Part shown: piece by piece, positions 7,351 to 15,904 of the stretch
Layout of the letters: every line of letters starts with the position of its first letter
Numbering within the stretch: the stretch's first letter is position 1
NCBI GenBank assembly: GCA_028292665.1
Contig: JAQGLW010000063.1
Span: forward strand, 25,431-89,430
Length of the DNA: 64,000 nt
Reading direction: 5' to 3'
DNA from: Herminiimonas sp.
GTDB taxonomy: Bacteria; Pseudomonadota; Gammaproteobacteria; Burkholderiales; Burkholderiaceae_D
Made by a program: the position numbers and the translations under genes
The notes under the pieces: model-generated
What the model was told of the DNA's origin: nothing
Databases searched by the model: none
The model's input: the letters and a program-made list of their open reading frames with translations, nothing else

Positions 7351-10122
7351 ATGCAGCCGTGCGGAATATCCATTCTTGAACAGGCTTTCCTCTTTGCTTC
7401 TTACCTTACCGGAAAAATATCAGTAATGCCCGACTTCCTGAGCGGCAGCCGCTTATCAGGCTTGAAAAACAGATATGCATTCCTTAGGGAAAGCATGTTG
7501 TTTATCATCATCTGGCTGCTGTTGTGTCTATTGGCGCTACTCATTCTGTGGCGTCTGACAAATGCAAAAATCACCGAAGACACGAACGAGCTTTACAACA
7601 TGGCTTTTGCCGACGCGACGCGCATTGCGCAGACCTATGCGCAGCATCTGACACGCGAGGTAGAGCAGGTCGATCAGATTACCCAGTTCATCGAATATCA
7701 GTGGCGTCAGGAAGGGGGAAAACTAAAGCTTGAAGACCTTTTGAAGGTAAGTATTTTTCCGCCATCGCTACTCAATTTCGTCGCCATCTTCGACCGCGAC
7801 GGTTTGCCGGTTACCAGCACTATTTCGATACGCGGGCTCTCTTCGGCTGCGGATGCCGATTATTTCAAATTCCACAAGACCAGAGACTCGCCGGATTTTC
7901 GCATCGGCACGCCGACATCGGGTCAAAATGGGGGAAGACCCGTTATTCACTTTACACGCAGGCTGGATAGCGCAGACGGTTCGTTTGACGGAGTTGTGCT
8001 GGTTTCAGTTGAAACAGACGCACTATCGGCTTTATATGGCAGCGCCAGCATGGGCAATTACGGATTGCTCGCCGCCGCAGGCACCGACGGTTTGCTGCGC
8101 ATTGCAAAACTCGGCAACGGCGCCGTACCGGCACTGCGTAGAATTCCCGGATTCAACTCTCCCGAAGGCATGGCCCTGTTGAAAGGCACCGAATGGTTTG
8201 ACGACGGGCGGGAACGATTCGTCGCATGGAAAGCGTTGACCGGCTATCCGCTGATTCCATATGCCGGACTTGATAAAGATGAAATGCTGATGCAGCATCA
8301 GGCTGCGTGGCGAAATTATCGGCAGGGAGCGATTGCAGGCAGTATTTTTTTCCTCCTGTTCGCGTTCACCGGGAGCGTGCTGTCGATGCAGCTTGCATGG
8401 AGAAAGCATCAGACAAACGAGATCAGGGATTCTTACCGTCTCGCGACCGAAAGCGGGGAAGAAGGATTTTTCAGGTTCGGTGCGGTATATGACGCGCACG
8501 ACCGCAGTCGCATCGTGGATTTCATTGTGGAAGACTGCAATGAACGAGGCGCCGCCTTTTACGGGATGACAAGAATGGAGCTTATCGGCTACAGATTTTC
8601 GCGGCTGCTATCGGGCGAAAAGAAAGAGGCGACCATGGATGTTTACCGGAGCGCAATGGAGACCGGCTTCCATGACGGGGATTTTTCCGTTTCGCCCAAT
8701 AGCCGGCTGCAAGGCACATGGATACATAGAAGACTGGTCCGTTCCGGATCGGGACTCGCTGTCGCATTGCGCGACATTTCGCATAGCAAGGCGCATGAGC
8801 GCGAATTGTCGCGCATGGCCAATGAAGATGCATTGACCAATCTTCCCAATCGCCACTGGTTGATGGATTCTCTCCCGGCCGCTCTGCGGCGCGCAGTCGA
8901 AAACAATACCATGCTCGCTCTGCTGTTCATGGATCTGAACAAGTTCAAAAACATCAACGATACTTTTGGCCATGCGGTCGGCGACGAACTGTTGCATGCG
9001 GTTGCGCTGCGGCTGAAATCCGCATTACGTCCGACCGATAATGTGGTGCGCATGGGCGGCGATGAATTTGTGGTGGTGCTCGAACCCGTTGTCAGCAAAG
9101 ACGATGCGGCGGAGGTCGCCGAGCGCATCGCCGATGCATTCCTCGAACCTTTCAAGCTGTCGCCGGGGAAGAGATCGGTCAGTGCATCGATCGGCATTTG
9201 CCTGTTCCCCAAAGACGGAGACAATGTCGAAGCATTGTTGAAAAACGCCGATATGGCAATGTATGCATCCAAGGCCGGCAATCATGCGCGGTATTGTTTT
9301 TATGAAACCGAATTGAGTCACAAGATCAAAGTGAAGCGCGAGATCGAACAAGCGCTGGTGCAGGCGGTAGAACAGGATCAATTCGTTCTTTACTACCAGC
9401 CTCGCGTCGATGCCTATACCGGGCAGATGCGCAGCATGGAAGCATTGGTCCGGTGGATGCATCCCGAACGCGGGCTGGTGCAGCCGCTCGATTTCATTTT
9501 CCTTGCCGAAGACACCGGCATCATTATCAAACTGGGCGAACTGGTAATGGAAAAAGCCTGTGCGCAAATCGCGCAATGGATGGAACAGGAGCTGCATGTC
9601 GTTCCTGTCTCCATCAATGTGTCGGCGCGCCAGTTCAATCATGGCGATTTGAGACAGCAGTTCCTGTCCGCCGTCAGGCGTTTCCATATCGATCCGGCGC
9701 TGGTCGAGCTCGAAATCACCGAATCGTCGATGATGGGAGAACAGGCTTCGGTGGACGCGCAATTGACGGCATTTCGGGATTGCGGGATAAAATTGCTGAT
9801 CGATGATTTCGGCACAGGTTATTCGTCGCTGTCGCAATTGCAGCGGCTGGACATGGACGTGCTCAAGGTGGACCAGGCTTTCACCGCCGAACTGGGAGAG
9901 ACGAAAAAAAGCCAGGTTTTTTACAAAGCGATCGTTTCCATGGCGCATGCGCTCGGCATGAGCGTAGTCGCTGAAGGCGTGGAAACGCAACAGCAATTTA
10001 AAATACTGCAGACGCTTTCATGCGATGAAATTCAGGGATTCTTTATTTCGCATCCGGTGCCGGCCAGCGAAATGTCGGTCTTGATGCGCAAGAGCTCCTT
10101 GCTGCCGGTTTCAGCCGGCTGA
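7351..10122 (+). CDS. Membrane GGDEF-EAL protein with periplasmic sensor domain
   Basis: A 923-residue inner-membrane cyclic-di-GMP enzyme. A transmembrane helix at about residues 49-68, a periplasmic region of about 255 residues resembling a PDC/Cache sensor, and a second helix at about 328-348 precede a divergent PAS-like region. Next come GGDEF (GGDEF at 569-573, with an RPTD inhibitory site just before it) and EAL (EAL at 697-699, IDDFGTGYSS and VAEGVE further on). Both active sites look intact. The start is uncertain: ATGs at 7351, 7426 and the one before the first helix are possible and none has a strong ribosome binding site. No neighbouring gene suggests its signal. Confidence 0.92.
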   Translation: MQPCGISILEQAFLFASYLTGKISVMPDFLSGSRLSGLKNRYAFLRESMLFIIIWLLLCLLALLILWRLTNAKITEDTNELYNMAFADATRIAQTYAQHLTREVEQVDQITQFIEYQWRQEGGKLKLEDLLKVSIFPPSLLNFVAIFDRDGLPVTSTISIRGLSSAADADYFKFHKTRDSPDFRIGTPTSGQNGGRPVIHFTRRLDSADGSFDGVVLVSVETDALSALYGSASMGNYGLLAAAGTDGLLRIAKLGNGAVPALRRIPGFNSPEGMALLKGTEWFDDGRERFVAWKALTGYPLIPYAGLDKDEMLMQHQAAWRNYRQGAIAGSIFFLLFAFTGSVLSMQLAWRKHQTNEIRDSYRLATESGEEGFFRFGAVYDAHDRSRIVDFIVEDCNERGAAFYGMTRMELIGYRFSRLLSGEKKEATMDVYRSAMETGFHDGDFSVSPNSRLQGTWIHRRLVRSGSGLAVALRDISHSKAHERELSRMANEDALTNLPNRHWLMDSLPAALRRAVENNTMLALLFMDLNKFKNINDTFGHAVGDELLHAVALRLKSALRPTDNVVRMGGDEFVVVLEPVVSKDDAAEVAERIADAFLEPFKLSPGKRSVSASIGICLFPKDGDNVEALLKNADMAMYASKAGNHARYCFYETELSHKIKVKREIEQALVQAVEQDQFVLYYQPRVDAYTGQMRSMEALVRWMHPERGLVQPLDFIFLAEDTGIIIKLGELVMEKACAQIAQWMEQELHVVPVSINVSARQFNHGDLRQQFLSAVRRFHIDPALVELEITESSMMGEQASVDAQLTAFRDCGIKLLIDDFGTGYSSLSQLQRLDMDVLKVDQAFTAELGETKKSQVFYKAIVSMAHALGMSVVAEGVETQQQFKILQTLSCDEIQGFFISHPVPASEMSVLMRKSSLLPVSAG

Positions 10123-10253
10123 TCGGCCATGCAAACATGATCACGCCAGCATTCGAATAAATAATGAAATTCAATTCGGGTCGGCAGTCCGGCATGAGCG
10201 GCCCGCAGCGCATATCGAAGGCCGGATATCGGTTGAGGCTCTCTTCGATGCGC

Positions 10254-11834
10254 TCACTGCAGACCGAATGTGCGCATCATTTTCACGGTGATGCGTTGCT
10301 TCAACTGAAAATATTCAGCCCACGGATCCCGTTTCAGGCTGTCGAGCCTCGCTCGGATATTGGCGACCGTAAACGTATCGGACTGGATATTCTCCGTCAT
10401 CTCGTCCCATGCAAGCGGCGTGGAAACGGGAGCGCCGGGCCGCGCCCGCGTCGAATATGCGGCGATCGCAGTTGCTTCCGCGGCATTGCGCATGTAATCG
10501 ATAAAAATCCTGCCGGTTCTTTTTGTCTTCGTCATCTTCGACGTGAATCGTTCGGGCAGCGTTCGTTCCAGGTGCTCGGCGATTGCGCGCGAAAATGCCT
10601 TGATGTCGTCCCACGGTCTTTCCGGTTTCAGCGGAATGACGACATGGAGTCCCTTGCCGCCGGTCGTCTTCACGAAACTGGCCAGGCAGATTTGATCCAG
10701 CAGTTCCTTGATCAATTGCGCGGCCTCGATAACCTGTATCCATTGCAGGTCCGGCGCCGGGTCAAGATCGAATATGATGCGGTCCGGCTTGTCGAGACGG
10801 CTGCCCCTGGCGCCCCAGGTATGCAATTCCAGCACGCCCATTTGCACCATGCTGATCAATGCGGCAACGGAATTGACCATCATGTAGGTCGCAGTCGCTG
10901 CGCCGCTCGGAACTTCGATTCGTGCGATGTCGGCAGCGGTGGAGTCGTTTGCATGCTTCTGGAAAAAACATTGCTGCCTGTCGTGCGGGCATCGCACCAG
11001 CATCAGCGGCCGCTGAAATAAATGCGGCAGGATCCAGTCGGCGGTCTGTTCGTAGTATTGCGCCAGTTCAAGCTTGGTCAATCCGATTTCCGGAAACAGT
11101 ACACGCGATGGATGCGATAGCCTGACGCCTGCCACGGATGCGCTGTCGTGCGTTGCAATTTCAGGACGGGTTTTTCCGGATCGTTTTCGACCGCTGTTCT
11201 TTGCGGCCGTCGCAGCCGGCTCCAATGCGTCCGCAACCGCGGCAACTTGGTTGAGCGGCTGCGGTTCTTCGCGGCGGGTGTCGCGCGCGGGCTTGCCGCG
11301 GCCCATCACGCTGTCCGGCTGCAATGCAGTGACATTTGCGGCGCCGCCTGTTTTGGCATGGCTGTCCGGCTCCTTGATCAGCAGCCAGTTTTCCTTGTCG
11401 TTTTTCGGCGGACCCATCCGCACCAGCGTCCAGCCGCCGGATAATTTGCCGCCTTTCAGCTGAAATTTTAGTCGCCCCTTGCGCAAGCCTTCGATCGGGT
11501 CGCCATCCGGAATCCAGCATCCCTTGTCCCATACCAGAACGCTGCCGGCGCCGTATTCATGTGCGGGGATTTCTCCTTCAAACGTTCCATACGCAAGCGG
11601 ATGGTCTTCGACATGAACGGCAAGCCGCTTGTCGCTCGGGTCGAGACTCGGCCCTTTCGGTATCGCCCAGCTTTTCAATGTGCCGCCGAGTTCCAGGCGG
11701 AAGTCGTAGTGCAGGTTGCGCGCATCATGTTTCTGGATAAAGAAGGATAAATTCTTCCCCGCTTTCACGACTTTGCCGCGTGGCTCCGGCGTGACGCCGA
11801 AGTCGCGTTTTTGCCAATATCTGTGCAGCGTCAT
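10254..11834 (-). CDS. LigD-like protein: 3'-phosphoesterase plus primase-polymerase, no ligase domain
   Basis: A 526-residue protein related to LigD of bacterial non-homologous end joining. Residues about 28-190 are the phosphoesterase module, with the catalytic pattern QKHDARNLHYDFR, then HVEDHPLAYGTFEG and EYGAGSVLVWDKG. Residues about 250-526 are the polymerase module: LSHPSRVLFPEIGLTK, RCPHDRQQCFFQKH, the metal-binding FDLDPAPDLQW and TTGGKGLHVVIPL. In standard LigD an ATP-dependent ligase of roughly 300 residues lies between them; here there is only a charged linker of about 65 residues and no KxDG lysine motif. The start is set by the family start MTLHRYWQKRDFG and overlaps the stop of the small gene upstream. 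No ku gene is in the window. Confidence 0.9.
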   Translation of the reverse strand: MTLHRYWQKRDFGVTPEPRGKVVKAGKNLSFFIQKHDARNLHYDFRLELGGTLKSWAIPKGPSLDPSDKRLAVHVEDHPLAYGTFEGEIPAHEYGAGSVLVWDKGCWIPDGDPIEGLRKGRLKFQLKGGKLSGGWTLVRMGPPKNDKENWLLIKEPDSHAKTGGAANVTALQPDSVMGRGKPARDTRREEPQPLNQVAAVADALEPAATAAKNSGRKRSGKTRPEIATHDSASVAGVRLSHPSRVLFPEIGLTKLELAQYYEQTADWILPHLFQRPLMLVRCPHDRQQCFFQKHANDSTAADIARIEVPSGAATATYMMVNSVAALISMVQMGVLELHTWGARGSRLDKPDRIIFDLDPAPDLQWIQVIEAAQLIKELLDQICLASFVKTTGGKGLHVVIPLKPERPWDDIKAFSRAIAEHLERTLPERFTSKMTKTKRTGRIFIDYMRNAAEATAIAAYSTRARPGAPVSTPLAWDEMTENIQSDTFTVANIRARLDSLKRDPWAEYFQLKQRITVKMMRTFGLQ

Positions 11835-11968
11835 GCCCGAGCCCGGCGCAGCGCCGCCGCTTTTTTGGCGACCTTCGCATTGTGCGAAGCGGCTGCAATC
11901 CTGCTGTTCGGTTTGGCTGCGGTTTTCAGCTGTTTTTTGGCCGCATCTTTCCAAAGCTTTCTTTGCAT
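11831..11968 (-). CDS. 45-residue basic protein translationally coupled to the LigD-like gene
   Basis: A very short gene with a strong ribosome binding site (GGGAG 6 bases before the ATG at 11968). Its TGA stop overlaps the ATG of the LigD-like gene as ATGA. The product has 9 lysines, 5 arginines and 14 alanines in 45 residues (for example WKDAAKKQLKTAAK and AKVAKKAAALRRARA). That composition resembles histone-like or nucleic-acid-binding tails. The overlap implies coupled translation and a related function, perhaps DNA contact; this is inference. I do not recognise a family. Confidence 0.62.
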   Translation of the reverse strand: MQRKLWKDAAKKQLKTAAKPNSRIAAASHNAKVAKKAAALRRARA

Positions 11969-12331
11969 CCTGGTCTCCCGGCGAAGACACATGACAGAAC
12001 CAGCGCCTGCCTTCCATTGAAGGCGATTCGGGCGCTTCTGCGCTTCTTGAATTTACCCGAACAGAAGCGGAATATCGATAGGACAATTACCCGATTCAAT
12101 GTAGGAATCATTGAAATGGCGGAAGGCCGGATAGTGGCAGGAAATTTTTGCCGCGCGCCCGTGTACAGCGCACGGCGGGTGAGGAACCGGGAGGCAATGC
12201 TGAGCAAGCAATTGCAGATGATGAGTCTGAATAAAAGTATCGTGACGGCCAGTCGTCACTCGCTGAAGAATCGCTTTTTCAGCGGGAGGAAAAATTGTTT
12301 GGCGTCGGTTGCGGTATTTGGAAGAGTTGGT
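11969..12331 (+). other. Intergenic region with no supported gene
   Basis: Neither strand holds a convincing gene. Open frames cross it, but they lack usable ribosome binding sites and show no protein-like pattern. A short inverted repeat (GTGACG/CGTCAC) lies at 12242-12259. The promoter of the 11968-10254 unit should lie at the left end, reading leftward. Confidence 0.5.
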
Positions 12332-12505
12332 TCAAAAAAGATTGTTGCTATCGGTTTTACGCTCTTTCGCTTCTTCGATCATCCTGCGATCCTTGATGCG
12401 TTTTCGGGTAATCGCTGCATGCTGTTCGGCTGTCATCGGCGGCGCGGTCATCAATTCCTTCAACTGCGCCATATTGCTGTAATTGCTTTTAGTATGCGTA
12501 TCCAA
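12332..12505 (-). CDS. Small charged protein, TTG start
   Basis: A 57-residue protein starting at a TTG preceded by a near-perfect ribosome binding site (GGAGGT, 7 bases upstream), which decides the start. The sequence is hydrophilic: MDTHTKSNYSNMAQLKEL, then APPMTAEQHAAITRKRIK and a charged tail DRRMIEEAKERK, likely one long helix. I do not know the family. The quality of the ribosome binding site and the coding-like codon use support it as a real gene. It stands alone, reading away from the inverted repeat at 12729-12792. Confidence 0.6.
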   Translation of the reverse strand: MDTHTKSNYSNMAQLKELMTAPPMTAEQHAAITRKRIKDRRMIEEAKERKTDSNNLF

Positions 12506-12728
12506 AATGCTTACCTCCGTGATTAATCTTCATCTTCAGCCATTCACTATACAGTGATGCCGTATTCGCCACGCAACCTGAAAGTCAGCATGACCGGAAT
12601 CGAATGCCGGTACAACCGGGCCTATTTCGGAATCATGCCATAGTTCCATTTTGCACTGGATTTGCGTCTTGACTATGATGCAACGCAAATTACGCCTTGC
12701 ACCATTCTCGCATCATTCATCTGTGTTG

Positions 12729-12792
12729 TCTTGTGGAATGTATTTAATTTTTTTGACGGATATTAAAATGCGTTGCGTTACATTCCACAAGA
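12729..12792. repeat. 14-base perfect inverted repeat in an AT-rich gap
   Basis: Arms TCTTGTGGAATGTA (12729-12742) and TACATTCCACAAGA (12779-12792) are perfect inverse copies separated by 36 AT-rich bases. A further GCAACGCA/TGCGTTGC pair lies at about 12680 and 12769. The gap 12506-12944 otherwise shows no gene. The repeat could be an operator for the gene at 12945, a long cruciform, or the scar of a small mobile element; no function can be assigned. Confidence 0.6.
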
Positions 12793-12944
12793 TGCGCACT
12801 GGTATGCGTTCCGAGTGCCGAAGCCTTTATTTAATGCGGGTTTGCGGGATATTCAGGCGTACCAGTCTGTCCAAGACTGATGGTTCCCGATGGCATGGCG
12901 AACAAACCGACAATCTGTCCGGGTTCTAATTTCTGGAGCTGCCC

Positions 12945-13664
12945 ATGGAAAATGAATTCAGCCATAAAACAAGTTCCGATCTTGAGGAAATGAATGAAAA
13001 GCTGCGCAAGGATGTTATTCACTCCCTTGAGCCGCATGGTGCAAGACCGGTATCCGATCTATCCGACATGACCGAAGGCGAGAGAGTCAAATGGCTGTTC
13101 TGGAATCTGCACGAAAACCTTGACGAGGTCAGGAAGATGGAGCCGACCCTGGTCGGCCATGTAATGAGCACGCAATTGACCGTGTGTGACGGACAGTCGA
13201 TGTGGACGGATAAAAAAGATATGGAGAAAAGACTGGAATTGAATTGCAACTGGCAACTGCTTCTTACTTATTCAACCTATCAAAATGAAAGAAGCTATGA
13301 AATAGGCGAAGGCTGGGTCAATCTTTGCATTGGAGATCAGCCGCCGAAACATCCGACGCTGCAGGAAAACCAGAAGGGTTATCTCGATGCGGATCATTCC
13401 TTGTACCCCAATCAGTTATTCCTCAACGGCTGGATCAGCGAAGGCCTATGGCAGGAGATCAAGCCGCAGCTCTACAGCCCGAGCCCTGCTTCCCGGACCG
13501 ATATTCTGCTGCTGGATAATTTCATGTTTCCTGTAAAAAAAGGATTTGATTTCGTGACCGGCCCGGCTGGTGCCATCGGGGTCACCAATGCGGAATTCCG
13601 CGCTTTTTCCCATCCCACCGATCGCAGGATGACCAGGCGCGGCGAGCCGCGTCAACGGACCTGA
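12945..13664 (+). CDS. Hypothetical soluble protein
   Basis: A 239-residue protein with no signal peptide or membrane segment. A GGAG ribosome binding site 7 bases before the ATG supports the start. It is rich in tryptophan and acidic residues early on (WLFWNLHENLDEVRKMEP) and ends in a very basic tail (DRRMTRRGEPRQR). I do not recognise a family. Its stop is only 6 bases from that of the converging bufBC gene, so the two transcripts must overlap at their ends unless transcription stops inside a gene. Confidence 0.72.
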   Translation: MENEFSHKTSSDLEEMNEKLRKDVIHSLEPHGARPVSDLSDMTEGERVKWLFWNLHENLDEVRKMEPTLVGHVMSTQLTVCDGQSMWTDKKDMEKRLELNCNWQLLLTYSTYQNERSYEIGEGWVNLCIGDQPPKHPTLQENQKGYLDADHSLYPNQLFLNGWISEGLWQEIKPQLYSPSPASRTDILLLDNFMFPVKKGFDFVTGPAGAIGVTNAEFRAFSHPTDRRMTRRGEPRQRT

Positions 13665-13670
13665 GCAGTT

Positions 13671-15311
13671 CTAATCTGGTTTACGAGCAAGGTCGATCCC
13701 GACCAGCACTGCGTGTTGAAGCCATTGCTGCAAATGAAAGCCGAAGTCGAATTCGGGATCGACTTCCAGCGCCGCATCGAGCGCCGAGCCGAGCGGCTGC
13801 CTCTGCTGCAAAGCCGATAACGCGACATAAGCGCCGCGCGTCAGCGGCAGCACGGCAGCCTTCCATCGAGGACGCACCACCAGGCTGTAATCGGGATGGT
13901 CGATCTGTTCGGGAAACGTATTTTCATTACCCTGTTGGTGTGCCTGCCATAGTTCGCCAATCGCCCATTCGGATGCAATCAGCCGGCATGCCGGATGCAA
14001 TGAAAATTGCGCATGACCGAGCTGCTCCGGCGTCAGTTGCGCAATGTCGGATGCAGCAAGCGGCACTCGATGGGCGACATAATGGGCACGATGGTGCGCC
14101 CACTCCAGCATCGCGATATCGGAAAAATAAGGATAGGGCGCGGCATGCGGACAGTGCTGCAGAAAGACGGAAAAATGTGCGCCGAAATGATTCAGGTCGC
14201 CGCTCTCCGACGGATATGCTTTGCCGTATTCGCGCGCCAGGCCGCTGAAAAAATCCGTTCCGGCGAGCGCCTGCAATACCGGATAGGCGGCCGCCAGCGT
14301 CTTCTCCCATCTGCTGCTCAAGTTGCCGCGATACAGGGAAAGACGTTGCTCGGCAAGTTGCGCGTCGCCTTTGAAAAGCGGGAACGCCCGCGGCGCGCTC
14401 TGCGCATCGAATAACGCGTCGGAAAAAATCGACTGGACATTTTCCAGCGAAACGGCATCGACAGACTGCTGCGCCCGGTTCGCAATCTTGCGCGCCTGTT
14501 GCACTTCGCTCAACAGTACTTCGAGCGCGGGAATGTCGGTATCCCATTCGATCAGCGTCGACACGGGACCGAAGCGCCGCAGCGCATCTTCATACAGAGC
14601 CCACACGGGCTCCGCCACACGATCGCCGTGATGATCGATCACCGCATCAGGCGTTGCCAGGTGCCCGGCCAGATGCATTTCGCCGACGCTGTGCGGCGCG
14701 ATCGCCCGCAGTGCCGCCAGGGCATCTTCCTGATGATTGCACTGGTTGACGAAGAGATTGTTGATATCGAGCAGCACGCCGCAACCGGTGCGTGCGGCGA
14801 CAGAATCCAGAAATTCCGCTTCGCTCATTGCATCGTCGCGATAACGCAAATAGGCCGAACCGTTTTCAAGCAGGATCGGCCGGCCGAGCAATTCCTGTAT
14901 CCGGTCGACGCGCCGGCATACAAGCGCCAGCGCTTCCTGCGTCAATGGCAGCGGCAGCAGATCGTTCAACCGGCGATCATGCACTGCGTTCCAGCATAGA
15001 TGCTCGGAGATCAGTGCAGGCTCGATGCGATTGACGGCTTCGCGCAAGCGCTGAAGATGCCGTTCGGAAAAGCCGCGTGCGGAACCGATTCCCAGTCCGA
15101 CGCCATGCAGGCTGATCGGATAATCCCGGCGCAAACGCTCCAATACATGTGCGTCCCAACCGCCCGGGTCGAAATAATTTTCGGTATGGATTTCAAGCCA
15201 GTCGACCGCCGGCCGATGTTCGAGAAAATCACGATAGTGGGGAGCCCGCAGTCCGACTCCAAAACCCAGTCCGGGAAATCCCGATGCGCCGTGATCGCGG
15301 ATGGATGGCAT
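13671..15311 (-). CDS. bufBC: Fused MNIO (DUF692) and DUF2063 protein, BufB-BufC fusion
   Basis: A 546-residue fusion. Residues about 10-275 form a DUF692 multinuclear non-heme iron oxidase (MNIO): candidate metal ligands are seen in EIHTENYF (H42, E44), [10 protein letters not shown] (H69), ISEHLCW (E103, H104), LLENGSAYL (E149), LLDINNLF (D182), MHLAGH (H213, H217) and IDHHGD. Residues about 290-546 are a DUF2063 (HvfC/BufC) partner domain. In bufferin systems these two proteins act together to oxidise cysteines of the precursor peptide. The precursor gene lies 32 bases upstream on the same strand. The start at 15311 is chosen because it follows the bufA stop and matches family starts; a GGAG lies unusually close (2 bases) to the ATG. 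Confidence 0.9.
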   Translation of the reverse strand: MPSIRDHGASGFPGLGFGVGLRAPHYRDFLEHRPAVDWLEIHTENYFDPGGWDAHVLERLRRDYPISLHGVGLGIGSARGFSERHLQRLREAVNRIEPALISEHLCWNAVHDRRLNDLLPLPLTQEALALVCRRVDRIQELLGRPILLENGSAYLRYRDDAMSEAEFLDSVAARTGCGVLLDINNLFVNQCNHQEDALAALRAIAPHSVGEMHLAGHLATPDAVIDHHGDRVAEPVWALYEDALRRFGPVSTLIEWDTDIPALEVLLSEVQQARKIANRAQQSVDAVSLENVQSIFSDALFDAQSAPRAFPLFKGDAQLAEQRLSLYRGNLSSRWEKTLAAAYPVLQALAGTDFFSGLAREYGKAYPSESGDLNHFGAHFSVFLQHCPHAAPYPYFSDIAMLEWAHHRAHYVAHRVPLAASDIAQLTPEQLGHAQFSLHPACRLIASEWAIGELWQAHQQGNENTFPEQIDHPDYSLVVRPRWKAAVLPLTRGAYVALSALQQRQPLGSALDAALEVDPEFDFGFHLQQWLQHAVLVGIDLARKPD

Positions 15312-15343
15312 GGCTCCGCTCGATGGATGGCCGGAAGCGCCGG

Positions 15344-15604
15344 TTATTTTTTGATAAAGGCCGATTTTCCGCCGATTTTTTCGCAAGTCCCTTTCGCGAC
15401 ATATTTCCATTCGGCCGGATCCATGTCCTTTTTGCTCTGACCGGCGCAGGAATGGGCTCCGATCACGCTGGAGCAACTATTCTGACCTGCCTTGGCTACG
15501 CCAAAACATTTTTGCTTTTCGGATCCGGACGGGTGGGCAGTGCCTGCATCGGCGATGGAAACAGTAGCGAGGGCGGCAACAAGCAGGGCGTGACGGTTAT
15601 TCAT
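15344..15604 (-). CDS. bufA: Bufferin-type RiPP precursor, DUF2282 family
   Basis: An 86-residue precursor with a signal peptide (about residues 1-23, [20 protein letters not shown]) and a cysteine-containing mature part. The four cysteines at 33, 44, 53 and 74 sit in family motifs: [21 protein letters not shown] and KGTCEKIGG. In characterised bufferins, MNIO/partner enzymes convert core cysteines to thiooxazole-type groups that bind copper, and the peptide acts in the periplasm. The start at 15604 has an AAGGAA ribosome binding site, which excludes an upstream in-frame start. A 7-base inverted repeat (CTATCTC/GAGATAG) lies in the upstream region at 15665-15710, of unknown meaning. No DoxX-type bufD gene is present. 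Confidence 0.9.
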   Translation of the reverse strand: MNNRHALLVAALATVSIADAGTAHPSGSEKQKCFGVAKAGQNSCSSVIGAHSCAGQSKKDMDPAEWKYVAKGTCEKIGGKSAFIKK

Positions 15605-15832
15605 GACAATTTCCTTGAATAGAAGCTGGTTGATGCAAAACTGCATGATGTTGCTGCCAGGAATCTATCTCAGTAGAAACCGCAAATCAGGCCGCTCCCT
15701 GCCGAGATAGGTTCTTAGTGGCTGGAACGGTAAATTGGTTGCTTCAAAGATACTGAAATTTTATTTTCTTTTTTCTTTGGCTTCGAGCATCGAATAACCC
15801 GGCTTGCGTGTTGTCCGCAAGCCGACGAAAAA

Positions 15833-15865
15833 AAACCGGAATGGCCGTATTGGCGATTCCGGTTT
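15833..15865 (-). terminator. Rho-independent terminator after the Lys-rich gene
   Basis: A 10-base perfect stem (AAACCGGAAT/ATTCCGGTTT) with a 13-base loop is followed, reading leftward, by a run of about eight T. It ends the transcript of the gene at 15905-16123. A second hairpin (GGCTTGCG/CGCAAGCC, 15801-15823) lies just beyond. Confidence 0.85.
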
Positions 15866-15904
15866 GTGCGCGACTGGGTCGCGCTGTACCGCTGATGCTT
15901 GTTA

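Noticed and set aside
11835..12086. N-terminal extension of the LigD-like gene by 84 codons
   Set aside because: It runs in another frame across the small basic gene, which has its own ribosome binding site; LigD-type proteins start at MTLHRYWQKRDFG.
11882..12526. 214-codon plus-strand frame
   Set aside because: It overlaps the two small minus-strand genes with good ribosome binding sites and has no protein-like pattern.
12789..12858. Open stretch reading HWYAFRVPKPLFNAGLRDI in the gap before 12945
   Set aside because: It looks coding-like for about 25 codons, then stops; no family was recognised and it is too short to support.
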